Below the pieces are notes generated by a model. The model saw only the letters and a list, made by a program, of their open reading frames with translations, had not been told where the DNA came from and searched no databases. The translations under genes and the position numbers were made by a program. 64,000 nucleotides of DNA from Pseudomonas lundensis (GTDB taxonomy: Bacteria; Pseudomonadota; Gammaproteobacteria; Pseudomonadales; Pseudomonadaceae): the NCBI RefSeq assembly GCF_001042985.1, contig NZ_JYKY01000004.1, positions 124,001 to 188,000 on the forward strand, in the 5' to 3' direction. Below are positions 50,146 to 59,153 of this stretch, one piece after another. Position 1 is the first letter of the stretch, and the number at the start of each line of letters is the position of its first letter.

Positions 50146-52158
50146 ATGAGTTCTGCCTCTCTTATAAAGACCCCACCGCAAAAGGTGACGGTCAACGGTT
50201 GGGTGTTTTACACCTCCACTGCCTTGATACTGTTGTTGACTGCCATCCTGATCGCCGCTCCCGAAGAAGCCGGCCGCGTGTTGGGCGTTGCCCAAGAGTG
50301 GCTGTCGCGGACCTTCGGTTGGTACTACATGGTGGTGATCGCCGCTTACCTGATTTTTGTGGTCGGGCTGGCGTTCTCCTCGTACGGCAAACTGAAACTG
50401 GGGACCAAGCAAGACACCCCGGATTTCAGCTACGGCGCCTGGGCCGGGATGCTGTTCTCCTCGGGCATCGGCATCTCCTTGCTGTACTTCGGCGCCTCCG
50501 AGCCGCTGGACCACTACTTCAATCCGCCGCAAGGCGTGTCGGGCAGCCATGAAGCGGCGCGTCAGGCGCTGCAACTGACCTTCCTGCACTGGGGCCTGCA
50601 CGGCTGGGCGATCTACGCGTTGGTCGGGTTGGCCGTGGCGTACTTTGCGTACCGTCACAACCAGCCACTGGCCTTGCGTTCGGCGCTGTACCCGTTGATG
50701 GGCGAGCGTTGGGTCAAAGGCGCTGCGGGCCACGCGGTGGACGGTTTCGGCATGTTCGTCACCTTGCTCGGCCTGGTGACCAACCTGGGCATTGGTGCGA
50801 TGCAAGTGTCCTCCGGGCTGGAAAACCTGTTCGGCATGGAACACAGCAACACCAACCTGCTGATCGTCATCATCGTGATGAGCACCGTGGCCACCATCGC
50901 GGCGGTCTCCGGTGTTGAAAACGGCATTCGTCGCCTGTCGAACCTGAACATCGTGCTGTTCAGTGGCTTGCTGATTTTTGTGTTGTTGTTCGGCCCGACC
51001 CTGCACCTGCTCAACGGCTTTGTGCAGAACACCGGTGACTACCTCAACGGGTTGATCATGAAAACCTTCGACCTGTACGTGTATGCAGGCGACACCGGCA
51101 AAACCGAAGGCTGGCTGGGCCTGTGGACCCTGTTCTACTGGGCCTGGTGGATTTCCTGGGCCCCGTTTGTCGGCATGTTCATCGCGCGTATTTCCCGTGG
51201 CCGCACCGTGCGTGAGCTGGTGGCGGGCGTGCTGCTGATCCCGCTGGGCTTCACCCTGGCATGGCTGTCGATCTTCGGTAACTCGGCGCTGGATCTGGTG
51301 GTCAACCAGGGCGCAGTGGAACTGGGCAAAACCGCGCTGGAACAGCCCTCGATGGCGATTTACCAACTGCTTGAGCATTACCCGGCGTCGAAAATCGTGA
51401 TCGGCGTGTCGATCTTTGTCGGCTTTGTGTTGTTCCTGACACCCGCCGACTCGGGCGCCGTGATGATGGCCAACCTGTCCTGCAAAGGCGGCGACGTCGA
51501 CGAAGACGCCCCGCACTGGCTGCGAATCTTCTGGTCGGTGGTGATTACGCTGGTGACCATCGGCCTGTTGTTCGCCGGTAACTTTGCGGCGATGCAAACC
51601 ATGGTGGTGTTGGCGGGCCTGCCGTTCTCGGTGGTGCTGATCCTGTTCATGTTCGGCCTGCACAAAGCGATGCGTCAGGACGCCCAAATGGAACTGGAAC
51701 AGGCCGAACTGGCGGCGCGTGGACGTCGTGGTTTCTTCAGCGAGCGCTTGACCGCCCAAGAGCTGCAACCGACCCAAGCGGTGGTTCAGCGCTTTATGGA
51801 CAAACACGTGACGCCCGCGCTGGAAGAAGCGGCCGTGCATTTGCGCAGTCAGGGCCTGGACGTACAAACCCTGCTGGGCAAAGCCAAGCGTTGCATGGGT
51901 GTGCGGGTTGAAATGGACGAGGGCAACCCGTTCGTTTACGAAGTCAGCCTGGACGGCTACCTGGCGGCCCCAAGCGAGTCGGAGCAAAACGCGGCGAGCA
52001 GCGAAGAAGTGCGCAGCCGTTACTACCGTGCCGAAGTGTATTTGCACAACGGCAGTCAGGAGTACGACTTGATGGGCTTCACGGATGACCAGATCACCCG
52101 TGACGTGCTCGACCAGTTCGAAAGCCATCGCCAACTCCTTGGCCGGGTGTATAGCTGA
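50146..52158 (+). CDS. betT: High-affinity choline transporter BetT (BCCT family)
   Basis: 670 aa with TGGAGC before the ATG at 50146. Twelve membrane segments; BCCT signature WAWWISWAPFVGMFIARISRGRTVREL in the conserved helix-8 region. A long (~170 aa) C-terminal cytoplasmic tail, as in osmosensing BetT. It imports choline with Na+ or H+ for conversion by BetBA. Divergent from betI. Confidence 0.95.
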   Translation: MSSASLIKTPPQKVTVNGWVFYTSTALILLLTAILIAAPEEAGRVLGVAQEWLSRTFGWYYMVVIAAYLIFVVGLAFSSYGKLKLGTKQDTPDFSYGAWAGMLFSSGIGISLLYFGASEPLDHYFNPPQGVSGSHEAARQALQLTFLHWGLHGWAIYALVGLAVAYFAYRHNQPLALRSALYPLMGERWVKGAAGHAVDGFGMFVTLLGLVTNLGIGAMQVSSGLENLFGMEHSNTNLLIVIIVMSTVATIAAVSGVENGIRRLSNLNIVLFSGLLIFVLLFGPTLHLLNGFVQNTGDYLNGLIMKTFDLYVYAGDTGKTEGWLGLWTLFYWAWWISWAPFVGMFIARISRGRTVRELVAGVLLIPLGFTLAWLSIFGNSALDLVVNQGAVELGKTALEQPSMAIYQLLEHYPASKIVIGVSIFVGFVLFLTPADSGAVMMANLSCKGGDVDEDAPHWLRIFWSVVITLVTIGLLFAGNFAAMQTMVVLAGLPFSVVLILFMFGLHKAMRQDAQMELEQAELAARGRRGFFSERLTAQELQPTQAVVQRFMDKHVTPALEEAAVHLRSQGLDVQTLLGKAKRCMGVRVEMDEGNPFVYEVSLDGYLAAPSESEQNAASSEEVRSRYYRAEVYLHNGSQEYDLMGFTDDQITRDVLDQFESHRQLLGRVYS

Positions 52159-52195
52159 GTGGAGCGGGGTGCAAGGCAGGGTCGGCCGTGTTGGC

Positions 52196-52335
52196 CCTCA
52201 CCCCAACCCCAACCCCAACCCTCTCCCGCAGGGAGAGGGGGCTGATTGAGGCGTTCGCGAGAGCCCGTTCATTCAGTTAAATCGTCTGGCCACCCCAGCC
52301 CTTTCTCTTTGGAAGAGGGCTGGGGGTGAAGGCCC
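52196..52335. repeat. CT-rich/GA-rich intergenic repeat between betT and cbcV
   Basis: ACCCCA-type tandem units (CCCCAACCCCAACCC at ~52201-52216), then CTCTCCCGCAGGGAGAGGGG forming a hairpin, then a second half (CCCAGCCCTTTCTC...GAGGGCTGGGGGTG). Same type as 38876-38976. It sits between convergent genes and may serve as a terminator. Confidence 0.6.
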
Positions 52336-52339
52336 GCGT

Positions 52340-53518
52340 CTAACCTAAATTCTTGCCTAACAACGCGTGATACAGCTCCGTATCCCCCAAAATCCCCACC
52401 ACTTGCTGATTGTCATGCAGCACCAGTTTGTTGCCCGTCTGGTAACGAATCTGCAATGCGTCACGCATGCCAATGTTGCTGTCCACCAGCGTCGGGCCGC
52501 GGCCCAGTCCTTCCACGGCCTGCCCGTGCTGCCACTGCTGCAAATTCAGTGACGTCGCCCCCTGGCGCACACCCTTGATGGTGTTGCCCTGCGCCAGGTC
52601 AATCCAGGAATCATCCCCCGGATCAATGCACACCGAACCATTGACCCGTTTGCAGTTGTCCAGCGAACGCATCAGGCTGCGCCCGCACAACACGTTCAGC
52701 GGGTTGGTATGGGCGACGAAGGTGCGCACGTAATCATCCGCCGGGTTGAGGACGATCTCTTCAGGTTTGCTGTACTGGATGATGCGCCCGTCTTTCATGA
52801 TCGCGATGCGGCTGCCCAGCTTCAGCGCTTCATCCAGGTCATGGCTGACAAACACAATGGTCTTGCTCAGCTTGCGTTGCAGCTCCAGCAGTTCGTCCTG
52901 CAACCCCTGGCGGATCAACGGGTCGAGCGCTGAAAACGGCTCATCCATCAGCAAAATGTCGGCGTCCATCGCCAAGGCGCGCGCCAGCCCGACCCGCTGC
53001 TGCATGCCGCCACTCAGCTCATCCGGTTTTTTATTGCGCCATTGGGTCAGGCCCACCAGCTCCAGTTTTTCATCCACCAGCGTGCGCCGCTCTTTCTCCG
53101 GGCGACCCTGCATCTCAAGCCCAAAACTGATGTTCTCGCGCACGGTCAGCCACGGCATCAACGCGAACTTCTGAAACACCATGGCAATCCGTTGAGTGCG
53201 CATCATCTTCAGCTCGGCCGGGCTGCACGAGGCGATGTCGATTTGCTTGCCTTCATGCTCCACGTACAAATGGCCACGGCTGACCGTGTTCAGGCCATTG
53301 ATACAGCGCAGCAAGCTGGATTTGCCCGAGCCGGACAAGCCCATCAACACGCAAATTTCACCCTTGTCGATGTCCAGGCTGGCCTTTTCGACGCCCACAA
53401 TCTGACCGGTTTTTTTCAGGATCTGGTCACGGGTCATCCCCTGATCCAGCAAACCCAGCGCCTCACGCGGGTCTTTGGCGAAAATCACGTCTACGTTATC
53501 GAAGCGAATAATGCTCAT
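52340..53518 (-). CDS. cbcV: Choline/betaine/carnitine ABC transporter ATPase CbcV
   Basis: 392 aa. Walker A GLSGSGKSS, signature LSGGMQQRV, Walker B DILLMDEPFSALD. The C-terminal ~110 residues are a CBS-type domain, as in ProV/OpuAA osmo-gated ATPases. It powers import of quaternary amines. The cbcW stop overlaps its start by 4 bp. Confidence 0.93.
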   Translation of the reverse strand: MSIIRFDNVDVIFAKDPREALGLLDQGMTRDQILKKTGQIVGVEKASLDIDKGEICVLMGLSGSGKSSLLRCINGLNTVSRGHLYVEHEGKQIDIASCSPAELKMMRTQRIAMVFQKFALMPWLTVRENISFGLEMQGRPEKERRTLVDEKLELVGLTQWRNKKPDELSGGMQQRVGLARALAMDADILLMDEPFSALDPLIRQGLQDELLELQRKLSKTIVFVSHDLDEALKLGSRIAIMKDGRIIQYSKPEEIVLNPADDYVRTFVAHTNPLNVLCGRSLMRSLDNCKRVNGSVCIDPGDDSWIDLAQGNTIKGVRQGATSLNLQQWQHGQAVEGLGRGPTLVDSNIGMRDALQIRYQTGNKLVLHDNQQVVGILGDTELYHALLGKNLG

Positions 53519-54360
53519 GCGTCGGCTCCTTTCTTGGCGTCCGGCTGCTTGCAGATCCGGTCGAGCATGATGGCCAACAACACAATCGCCAGCCCGGCTT
53601 CAAAGCCCAGCGCGATGTCAGCGGTGTTGAGCGCGTTGACCACCGGCTTGCCCAGGCCGTCAGCCCCGACCAGCGCGGCGATGACCACCATCGACAACGA
53701 CAACATGATGCATTGCGTGATGCCCGCCGCGATGCTCGGCATGGCATGGGGCAGTTCGATGCGGGTCAGCAGTTGGCGTCGCGAGCAGCCAAACGCCTTG
53801 CCCGCATCCAGCAGTTCGTGTGGCACGTCGCGAATGCCCAGATAGGTCAGGCGGATCGGCGCCGCAATGGCGAACACAACGGTTGAAATCAACCCCGGCA
53901 CTACCCCGAGCCCAAACAGGGTCAAGGTGGGGATCAAGTAAACGAACGTAGGAACGGTCTGCATCAGATCCAGTACCGGTCGCATAAAAGTGTAGAACAT
54001 GGGTTTGTGCGCCGCGAGAATCCCCAGCGGCACCCCGATAATCACGCACACGAACGTGGCAAACAGCACCTGCGCCAGGGTCTCCATGGTCTCCTGCCAA
54101 TAGCCCAGGTTCAGGATCAGCAGAAACGACAGCGCCACAAACACCGTCAGCGCCCATTTGCGCTGGATGACATGCGCCAGCAGGGCGATCAGCCCGATAA
54201 AGACAAAAGGGTTGAACCAGGTCAGCGCAAACGTCACGCCGTGGATCATCGTTTCCAGCGACGTCGCGATGGCATCGAACGTGCTGGCGCCGTGTTGCGT
54301 CAACCAGTCGACAAAGCCCGCAATGTACTGGCCTAAAGGGATTTTTTGATCGATCAGCAT
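53515..54360 (-). CDS. cbcW: Choline/betaine/carnitine ABC transporter permease CbcW
   Basis: 281 aa from the ATG at 54360 (MLIDQKIPLGQ); an in-frame ATG at 54378 is also possible and neither has a strong ribosome site. ProW/OpuAB-type permease with about six membrane segments and the EAA loop LTYLGIRDVPHELLDAGKAF that docks the ATPase. It lies between cbcX and cbcV in one operon. Confidence 0.93.
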   Translation of the reverse strand: MLIDQKIPLGQYIAGFVDWLTQHGASTFDAIATSLETMIHGVTFALTWFNPFVFIGLIALLAHVIQRKWALTVFVALSFLLILNLGYWQETMETLAQVLFATFVCVIIGVPLGILAAHKPMFYTFMRPVLDLMQTVPTFVYLIPTLTLFGLGVVPGLISTVVFAIAAPIRLTYLGIRDVPHELLDAGKAFGCSRRQLLTRIELPHAMPSIAAGITQCIMLSLSMVVIAALVGADGLGKPVVNALNTADIALGFEAGLAIVLLAIMLDRICKQPDAKKGADA

Positions 54361-54429
54361 GGTAGTGAACGTCCGCATGCAGGGGGAATGGAAACGGCGC
54401 CCGGCAAACCCGTTGCCCGGCGCCCGCAG

Positions 54430-55377
54430 TTACTGCGCAAGGCTGGCTTTCACGGCCTCCAGACCCGGTTTGCCATCCAGCGTTGTCACGCCCGCCAACC
54501 ACGTGTCGAGCACCTGCGGGTTCTGTTTGAGCCACGCCTTGGCGGCCACGTTTGGCTTGATCTTGTTATCCAACACCTCGCCCATCAAGGTGCTTTCCAT
54601 GTCCAGGCTGAACACCAGGTTTTTCAGCAACTGACCCACGTTGCTGCACTCCTCGGAATAGCCCTTGCGGGTATTGGTGTAGATGGTGGCCTGCCCATAA
54701 TTGGGGCCAAAGAAATCGTCACCGCCGGTGAGGTATTTCATTTTGAAACGGGTGTTCATCGGGTGCGGTTCCCAGCCCAGAAACACCACGTCAGTGCCAC
54801 GGCGCTGCGCGCGGTCGACCTGCGACAGCATCCCCGCCTCGCTGGATTCCACCACTTTGAACCCGGCGTCTTTCAAGCCGAACGCGTTCTTGTCGATCAT
54901 GGTCTGGATCATGCGATTGCCGTCATTGCCGGGCTCGATGCCATAGATCTTCGCGCCCAGTTCCTGCTTGAACTTCGGCAAGTCGGCAAAGTCCTTCAAG
55001 CCCTTGTTGTAGAGCGCTTCAGGGACGGCAAGCGTGTACTTGGCGTTCTCCAGGTTGGCGCGCACGGTCTCCACCGTCCCGGCGTCGCGATACGGCTTGA
55101 TGTCGTTCTCCATGGTCGGCATCCAGTTGCCCAAAAACACGTCCATGTTCTTACCGTCCGCCAGCGACTTGTAGGTGACCGGCACCGAAATCATGGTGGT
55201 TTTAGTCGTGTAACCGAGTGCGTCCAGCAACGTGCTGGCGACGGCGGTGGTGACGGTGATGTCTGTCCAGCCGACATCCGAGAAGTTCACCGTGGCGCAT
55301 TGCGCAGGTTCGGCGGCGTGGGTGATGACCGGCAGACTCAACAGTGCAGCCAACAACACTGATCGGGTGTGGTTCAT
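54430..55377 (-). CDS. cbcX: Choline-binding periplasmic protein CbcX
   Basis: 315 aa. The signal peptide ends ...ITHA (~22). OpuAC/ChoX-type binding protein: NFSDVGWTDITVTTAVAS at the N-terminus and WEPHPMNTRFKMKYLTGG supply aromatic residues that form a cation-pi box for the trimethylammonium group. It delivers choline to CbcVW; Cbc also recruits other binding proteins in P. aeruginosa. Confidence 0.93.
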   Translation of the reverse strand: MNHTRSVLLAALLSLPVITHAAEPAQCATVNFSDVGWTDITVTTAVASTLLDALGYTTKTTMISVPVTYKSLADGKNMDVFLGNWMPTMENDIKPYRDAGTVETVRANLENAKYTLAVPEALYNKGLKDFADLPKFKQELGAKIYGIEPGNDGNRMIQTMIDKNAFGLKDAGFKVVESSEAGMLSQVDRAQRRGTDVVFLGWEPHPMNTRFKMKYLTGGDDFFGPNYGQATIYTNTRKGYSEECSNVGQLLKNLVFSLDMESTLMGEVLDNKIKPNVAAKAWLKQNPQVLDTWLAGVTTLDGKPGLEAVKASLAQ

Positions 55378-55726
55378 GGTTCGACTCCTGGCGTTCGTGG
55401 GGCGGTTTCGAGCGTGAAACCGTACGTATCAGTTGCGGTTGGGCAATGCCGGGCTGACCGGGCATCGTGCAATCGAGTCAAGAACGATCATGTAACAGTC
55501 AAATTCAAACGCCTACAGGGAGCGTCGCATCCAGTACAGGGAGGGTCGTATCTGATGCCTGCGAGGTCGTATCTGGAAATTTATCGCCTGAAAACCGCGT
55601 CTTTGGCGCCGCGCCCGCGTTTAAAACGGCGAAGGCGCTGGCGGGCAACCGTGGGTCGCAGGTGGACGTTTTGCGCGGCGCAAGAGGGCTGATGATGGGC
55701 GCACTCATCCCCCGAGGTTTGTGCAC
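55378..55726. other. cbcX-sdaA divergent control region
   Basis: 349 bp without a gene, holding the three 21-bp repeats at 55513-55576. GbdR is the expected activator of both flanking genes. The rest shows no recognisable feature. Confidence 0.5.
55513..55576 (+). promoter_or_regulatory. Three direct repeats at exact 21-bp spacing between cbcX and sdaA
   Basis: Cores GTCGCATCCAG (55524), GTCGTATCTGA (55545) and GTCGTATCTGG (55566). The first two copies share the longer left part TACAGGGAG. A 21-bp period is two helical turns, as for paired half-sites of AraC-type activators. Probable binding array for a regulator of cbcX, sdaA or both; GbdR is the obvious candidate. Confidence 0.6.
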
Positions 55727-57103
55727 ATGGCTATCAGCGTGTTTGACCTGTTCAAGATTGGCATTGGCCCCTCCAGCTCCCACACCGTAGGGCCGATGCG
55801 GGCGGCGGCGTTGTTCGTGCAAGGGCTGCGCGAGCGCGATCAACTGCAACAGGTGCAACACGTCGAAGTGCAGTTGTACGGCTCGTTGGCCGCCACCGGC
55901 GTGGGCCATGGCAGCGACAACGCCGTCATCATGGGGCTGATGGGCGAATGGCCGGACACCATAGACCCGGCCTGCATCGCCCCGCGCATCGCGCACGTGC
56001 GCGATTGCAACACCCTGTTGCTCAACGGCGACCTACCCATTGCCTTTGAATGGACGCGGGACATGCGCTTGATCGAGCAGAACCTGCCGTTTCACCCCAA
56101 CGCCATGACCCTGATCGCGTCTACCCACCACGGCGAACTGCACCGCGACACCTATTACTCGGTGGGCGGCGGTTTTGTGGTGGACGCAGCGCAAGCCGCC
56201 AGCGGCCTGGCCGATGCCGACCGCAGCCAATTGCCCTATGACTTTGACAGCGCCGTGGCGTTGCTTGAGCTGTGCCGCACGCACCACCTGAGCGTGGCCG
56301 CCCTAATGATGGCCAACGAACGCACATGGCGCAGCGAAGACGACATCCGCTGCGGGCTCATGACCCTCTGGCGCGCCATGCAAGACTGTGTCGAACAGGG
56401 CCTCACCCACGAAGGCATCCTGCCCGGCGGGTTAAACGTGCGCCGCCGCGCCGCGCGGTTGCACCGCAGCCTGCTGGAGCTGGGCAAACCCAACGTCATC
56501 GGCTCAACCCTCAGCGCGATGGAATGGGTCAACCTGTTTGCACTGGCGGTCAACGAAGAAAACGCCGCAGGCGGGCGCATGGTCACGGCACCCACCAACG
56601 GCGCGGCGGGCATCATCCCGGCGGTGTTGCACTACTTCATGAAATTCAGCGAGGACGTCAGCGAGGCCCACGTGGTCGACTATTTATTAAGCGCGGCGGC
56701 CATCGGCATTTTGTGCAAAAAGAACGCCTCGATCTCCGGCGCCGAAGTGGGCTGCCAGGGAGAGGTCGGTTCGGCCTGCGCCATGGCGGCGGCGGGGCTG
56801 GCGCAGATCCTCGGCGCGACGCCCGAGCAACTGTGCAATGCCGCAGAAATTGGCCTGGAACACAACCTGGGCCTGACCTGCGACCCGGTGGGCGGGTTGG
56901 TGCAAGTGCCGTGCATCGAGCGCAATGCCATCGCGGCGGTGAAAGCCATCAATGCGGCGCAAATGGCCTTGCGCGGGGATGGCCAGCACTTTATTTCACT
57001 GGACCGGGTGATCCGCACGATGCGCGACACCGGCGCCGACATGCACGACAAATACAAAGAAACCTCACGCGGCGGGCTGGCGGTGAGTGCCGTGGAGTGC
57101 TGA
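55727..57103 (+). CDS. sdaA: L-serine ammonia-lyase (single-chain)
   Basis: 458 aa from the ATG at 55727, 9 nt after GAGG; the GTG at 55721 is too close to it. N-terminal beta domain ([19 protein letters not shown]) and C-terminal alpha domain with the Cys-rich [4Fe-4S] region ([22 protein letters not shown] around 320-345). It deaminates serine to pyruvate. Its place beside cbcX and near gbdR matches P. aeruginosa PA5379, where it handles serine made from betaine via glycine. Confidence 0.93.
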   Translation: MAISVFDLFKIGIGPSSSHTVGPMRAAALFVQGLRERDQLQQVQHVEVQLYGSLAATGVGHGSDNAVIMGLMGEWPDTIDPACIAPRIAHVRDCNTLLLNGDLPIAFEWTRDMRLIEQNLPFHPNAMTLIASTHHGELHRDTYYSVGGGFVVDAAQAASGLADADRSQLPYDFDSAVALLELCRTHHLSVAALMMANERTWRSEDDIRCGLMTLWRAMQDCVEQGLTHEGILPGGLNVRRRAARLHRSLLELGKPNVIGSTLSAMEWVNLFALAVNEENAAGGRMVTAPTNGAAGIIPAVLHYFMKFSEDVSEAHVVDYLLSAAAIGILCKKNASISGAEVGCQGEVGSACAMAAAGLAQILGATPEQLCNAAEIGLEHNLGLTCDPVGGLVQVPCIERNAIAAVKAINAAQMALRGDGQHFISLDRVIRTMRDTGADMHDKYKETSRGGLAVSAVEC

Positions 57104-57134
57104 ATGCCCCGGCGGCGGGGCCAAGGACGGTTTG

Positions 57135-57160
57135 ACGCGCCTGTCGCCAAGCAGGCGCGT
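57135..57160. terminator. Bidirectional terminator between sdaA and the DUF3077 gene
   Basis: ACGCGCCTG (57135-57143), 8-nt loop, CAGGCGCGT (57152-57160), between convergent genes. Confidence 0.6.
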
Positions 57161-57165
57161 GCGGC

Positions 57166-57516
57166 TTAGTGCGTCACCAGACAATCCAGCGATTTATCGA
57201 CATACGCTCTGGCCAGCTCCGCCAGGTGCACAATCGACAGCACCACATCGCGCTGCGCCCCGTGCAAACCATTCCCCGCCTCGTTCGCCGTTGCCCCCAT
57301 GCAGCGCAACAAGTCTGACGCTTGGGCCAAAGCCGCTTCTAAATTAACGCCGCTGGGGATGGCATACGTGCAACTGCCCGCAATACGAACAGGCCGATGG
57401 TCGGTGAGGTAGTAGTCGAGCGCGCGATTGGCGGCTGCACGGTCCAGTGACTCGGGCGTGCACCCAGCCGCATCCGGCAGGGTGAAAGCGGGCGGATCGG
57501 GAACAATTTTTTTCAT
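57166..57516 (-). CDS. DUF3077 (DUF6124) family small protein
   Basis: 116 aa from the ATG at 57516, which has GGAG 7 nt upstream; a reading from 57549 lacks support. It begins MKKIVPDPP, the family opening, and its C-terminal half is a helical pair (LEAALAQASDLLRCM, VVLSIVHLAELARAYVDKSL). Many paralogues occur in Pseudomonas; the function is unknown. It lies at the boundary of an accessory insert in the bet-gbd block and is preceded by a ~235-bp structured leader. Confidence 0.85.
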   Translation of the reverse strand: MKKIVPDPPAFTLPDAAGCTPESLDRAAANRALDYYLTDHRPVRIAGSCTYAIPSGVNLEAALAQASDLLRCMGATANEAGNGLHGAQRDVVLSIVHLAELARAYVDKSLDCLVTH

Positions 57517-57540
57517 GAACAACTCCGTGTGCATTAGTGG

Positions 57541-57745
57541 AGCTGTCACCGTTCGCTACTAAACGAATGGGTGGCAGCCGTACGCAGGTTAGTAGACCGG
57601 AGCACACGGAAACCGGCGCGCCCGAAGGCGCCCTGCGCACGGCCACCATAAAGCGGAGGCCGAAAAAAAGCGCCTCGCGGAGGTGGCGCATTGCGCCGTG
57701 TGATATTCAGGCTACTAAACCGGGTCGCTGATTTGGCAGCGACGG
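57541..57745 (-). ncRNA. Structured leader candidate of the DUF3077 gene
   Basis: Plus-strand landmarks: a 14-bp hairpin at 57542-57578 with loop CTACTAAA; TTAGTAG at 57589-57595; an exact second copy of GCTACTAAAC at 57711-57720 (first copy 57555-57564); a 7-bp hairpin GTCGCTG/CAGCGAC at 57724-57743. Read on the minus strand these follow one another ahead of the gene. TTAGTAG, reversed, can pair with either CTACTAA copy, so two folds exclude each other. Between them lies a minus-strand hairpin with seven T (57663-57689). All structure is deduced by hand. Confidence 0.55.
57663..57689 (-). terminator. Terminator-like hairpin inside the DUF3077 leader
   Basis: On the minus strand: GCG, CCTC, loop CGC, GAGG, CGC, then TTTTTTT. 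The stem carries a CCA bulge. Its place inside the leader, upstream of the coding start, suggests attenuation. Confidence 0.5.
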
Positions 57746-57942
57746 GGCGAGACTAGACCCCGAATGTGAGCGGCGCAAGCGAGCGGGATTTTCTCGGAAG
57801 TTTCCTCGGAATGAAAGGGATGCGTCGTACGAATCGCCTGATTTCACCCGCCAGCAACCCCCGCCAACCTGTCAACGTTGCCAGTGTTCAACGTGGGCGA
57901 GCGAGCGCAATCTGATGGTCTCCCTGAACCGAGCCTAAGCCG

Positions 57943-59013
57943 ATGGCAACCTACCATTACCACTACGACCCCCTCGACCGCCTGATCCACACGGCGGGTA
58001 TTCAACGCTTCTACAATCAATCGCGAATAACGACAGAGATTGAGGGCACGCAGCGTTATAGCGTGTTCCAACAGGACGGGCGGTTATTGGCTCAACAGCG
58101 ACGTGACCGTACGAAAGATGAGTGCCACTTATTGGGCACGGATTTACAGCAGTCGGTGTTGCACGCAGTGAGTGCCGATAAACGGCACGTAATGGCTTAC
58201 AACCCTTACGGCCATCGCCCGGTAGAGAATGGCTTAATCAGTGTGTTGGGGTTTAATGGCGAGCGTGCTGACCCGGTGACCGGGCATTATTTATTGGGCA
58301 ATGGCTACCGGGCCTTTAATCCGGTATTGATGCGGTTTAATAGTCCTGACAGTTGGAGCCCATTTGAACGAGGGGGGGTAAATAGTTATGGGTATGTTGG
58401 CGGGGACCCCGTTAATCGAATAGATCCCAGTGGGCATTTTTTTTGGGCTGCGTTGAGGGGGGTTGCGAACATGATGTGGGGGCATAAAAATGCACTATTA
58501 GGAAGGCATATCAAGTCGATTTCTAACGTGAAGAAGATCATGGCTGACCTTGATGTGTATGCGTATGACCTATTTACAAAAAAAGGTGAACGTAAAATCG
58601 TGCTGGATGCTCATTCTTTCTTCGTAAATAGTAAGTTGATGGTGGGGTCAAAAATAAATCCTGTTGATTCTGAGCGGTTAGTTAACTTGGCGCGTGAAAG
58701 TGGCGTTAAATTTGAATTGTACGACTCAGTAAAATTAATGATCTGTCGCAGTGCAGAGAGGGATTTTGCTCAACAAGTAGCCAACTTGACAGGGCTTAAG
58801 ACTAAAGGATTTAGAGGGACGGTGGCAGCAAGCCATCTTCATGCGTTAATCCCTAATATGGAGATCAATAAGATTTATCAGCCAACCGTTGAAATGGCTG
58901 TTTATCGTAATACCGGCATGCTTAGGATGATTCCAGAACTTCGGCGAAATTACGATCCTGTGACCTTTTTCCCCACCCGTCAGGCCAAACATATAGATAT
59001 CAGGCGTGCATGA
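57943..59013 (+). CDS. Short RHS repeat-associated core protein, copy 1
   Basis: 356 aa. It starts directly at an RHS/YD-type segment (HYHYDPLDRLIHTAGIQRFYN) with no full YD-repeat shell. The RHS core follows (GFNGERADPVTGHYLLGNGYRAFNP...NSYGYVGGDPVNRIDPSGH, ~102-165). The tail (~166-356) is variable, with AT-richer codons. It has a conserved His224 (LDAHSFF) and Cys268 (KLMICRS) in common with copy 2. The core usually ends in a cleavage motif and the tail is a toxin or effector domain; no immunity gene or secretion signal is visible. No clear ribosome site precedes the ATG; an in-frame stop lies at 57925. Confidence 0.8.
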   Translation: MATYHYHYDPLDRLIHTAGIQRFYNQSRITTEIEGTQRYSVFQQDGRLLAQQRRDRTKDECHLLGTDLQQSVLHAVSADKRHVMAYNPYGHRPVENGLISVLGFNGERADPVTGHYLLGNGYRAFNPVLMRFNSPDSWSPFERGGVNSYGYVGGDPVNRIDPSGHFFWAALRGVANMMWGHKNALLGRHIKSISNVKKIMADLDVYAYDLFTKKGERKIVLDAHSFFVNSKLMVGSKINPVDSERLVNLARESGVKFELYDSVKLMICRSAERDFAQQVANLTGLKTKGFRGTVAASHLHALIPNMEINKIYQPTVEMAVYRNTGMLRMIPELRRNYDPVTFFPTRQAKHIDIRRA

Positions 59014-59153
59014 AAGTGGGGGCGACAATGCCTGCGATGAGACGATGCGGATAAGCCAAACTTAAGGGTGATGGCGTCGCAGATCGGCCCGTAGGAAGTT
59101 TGAATGTAACCGTTCAATCGCTAGGTTCGTGCCAGAGTCAATAGGAAATAAAA

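Larger units (their letters stand above)
57517..57942. other. 426-bp spacer: structured leader plus RHS promoter
   Basis: The left 235 bp hold the leader described at 57541-57745. The right ~190 bp, before the first RHS gene, show no feature I can name. A 64-codon open frame on the plus strand (57537-57731) runs through the structured part and is considered noncoding. Confidence 0.6.

Noticed and set aside
57537..57731. 64-codon plus-strand reading frame through the DUF3077 leader
   Set aside because: It overlaps paired RNA elements and has no family or good ribosome site. I think similar frames occur elsewhere in Pseudomonas because the DNA element recurs.
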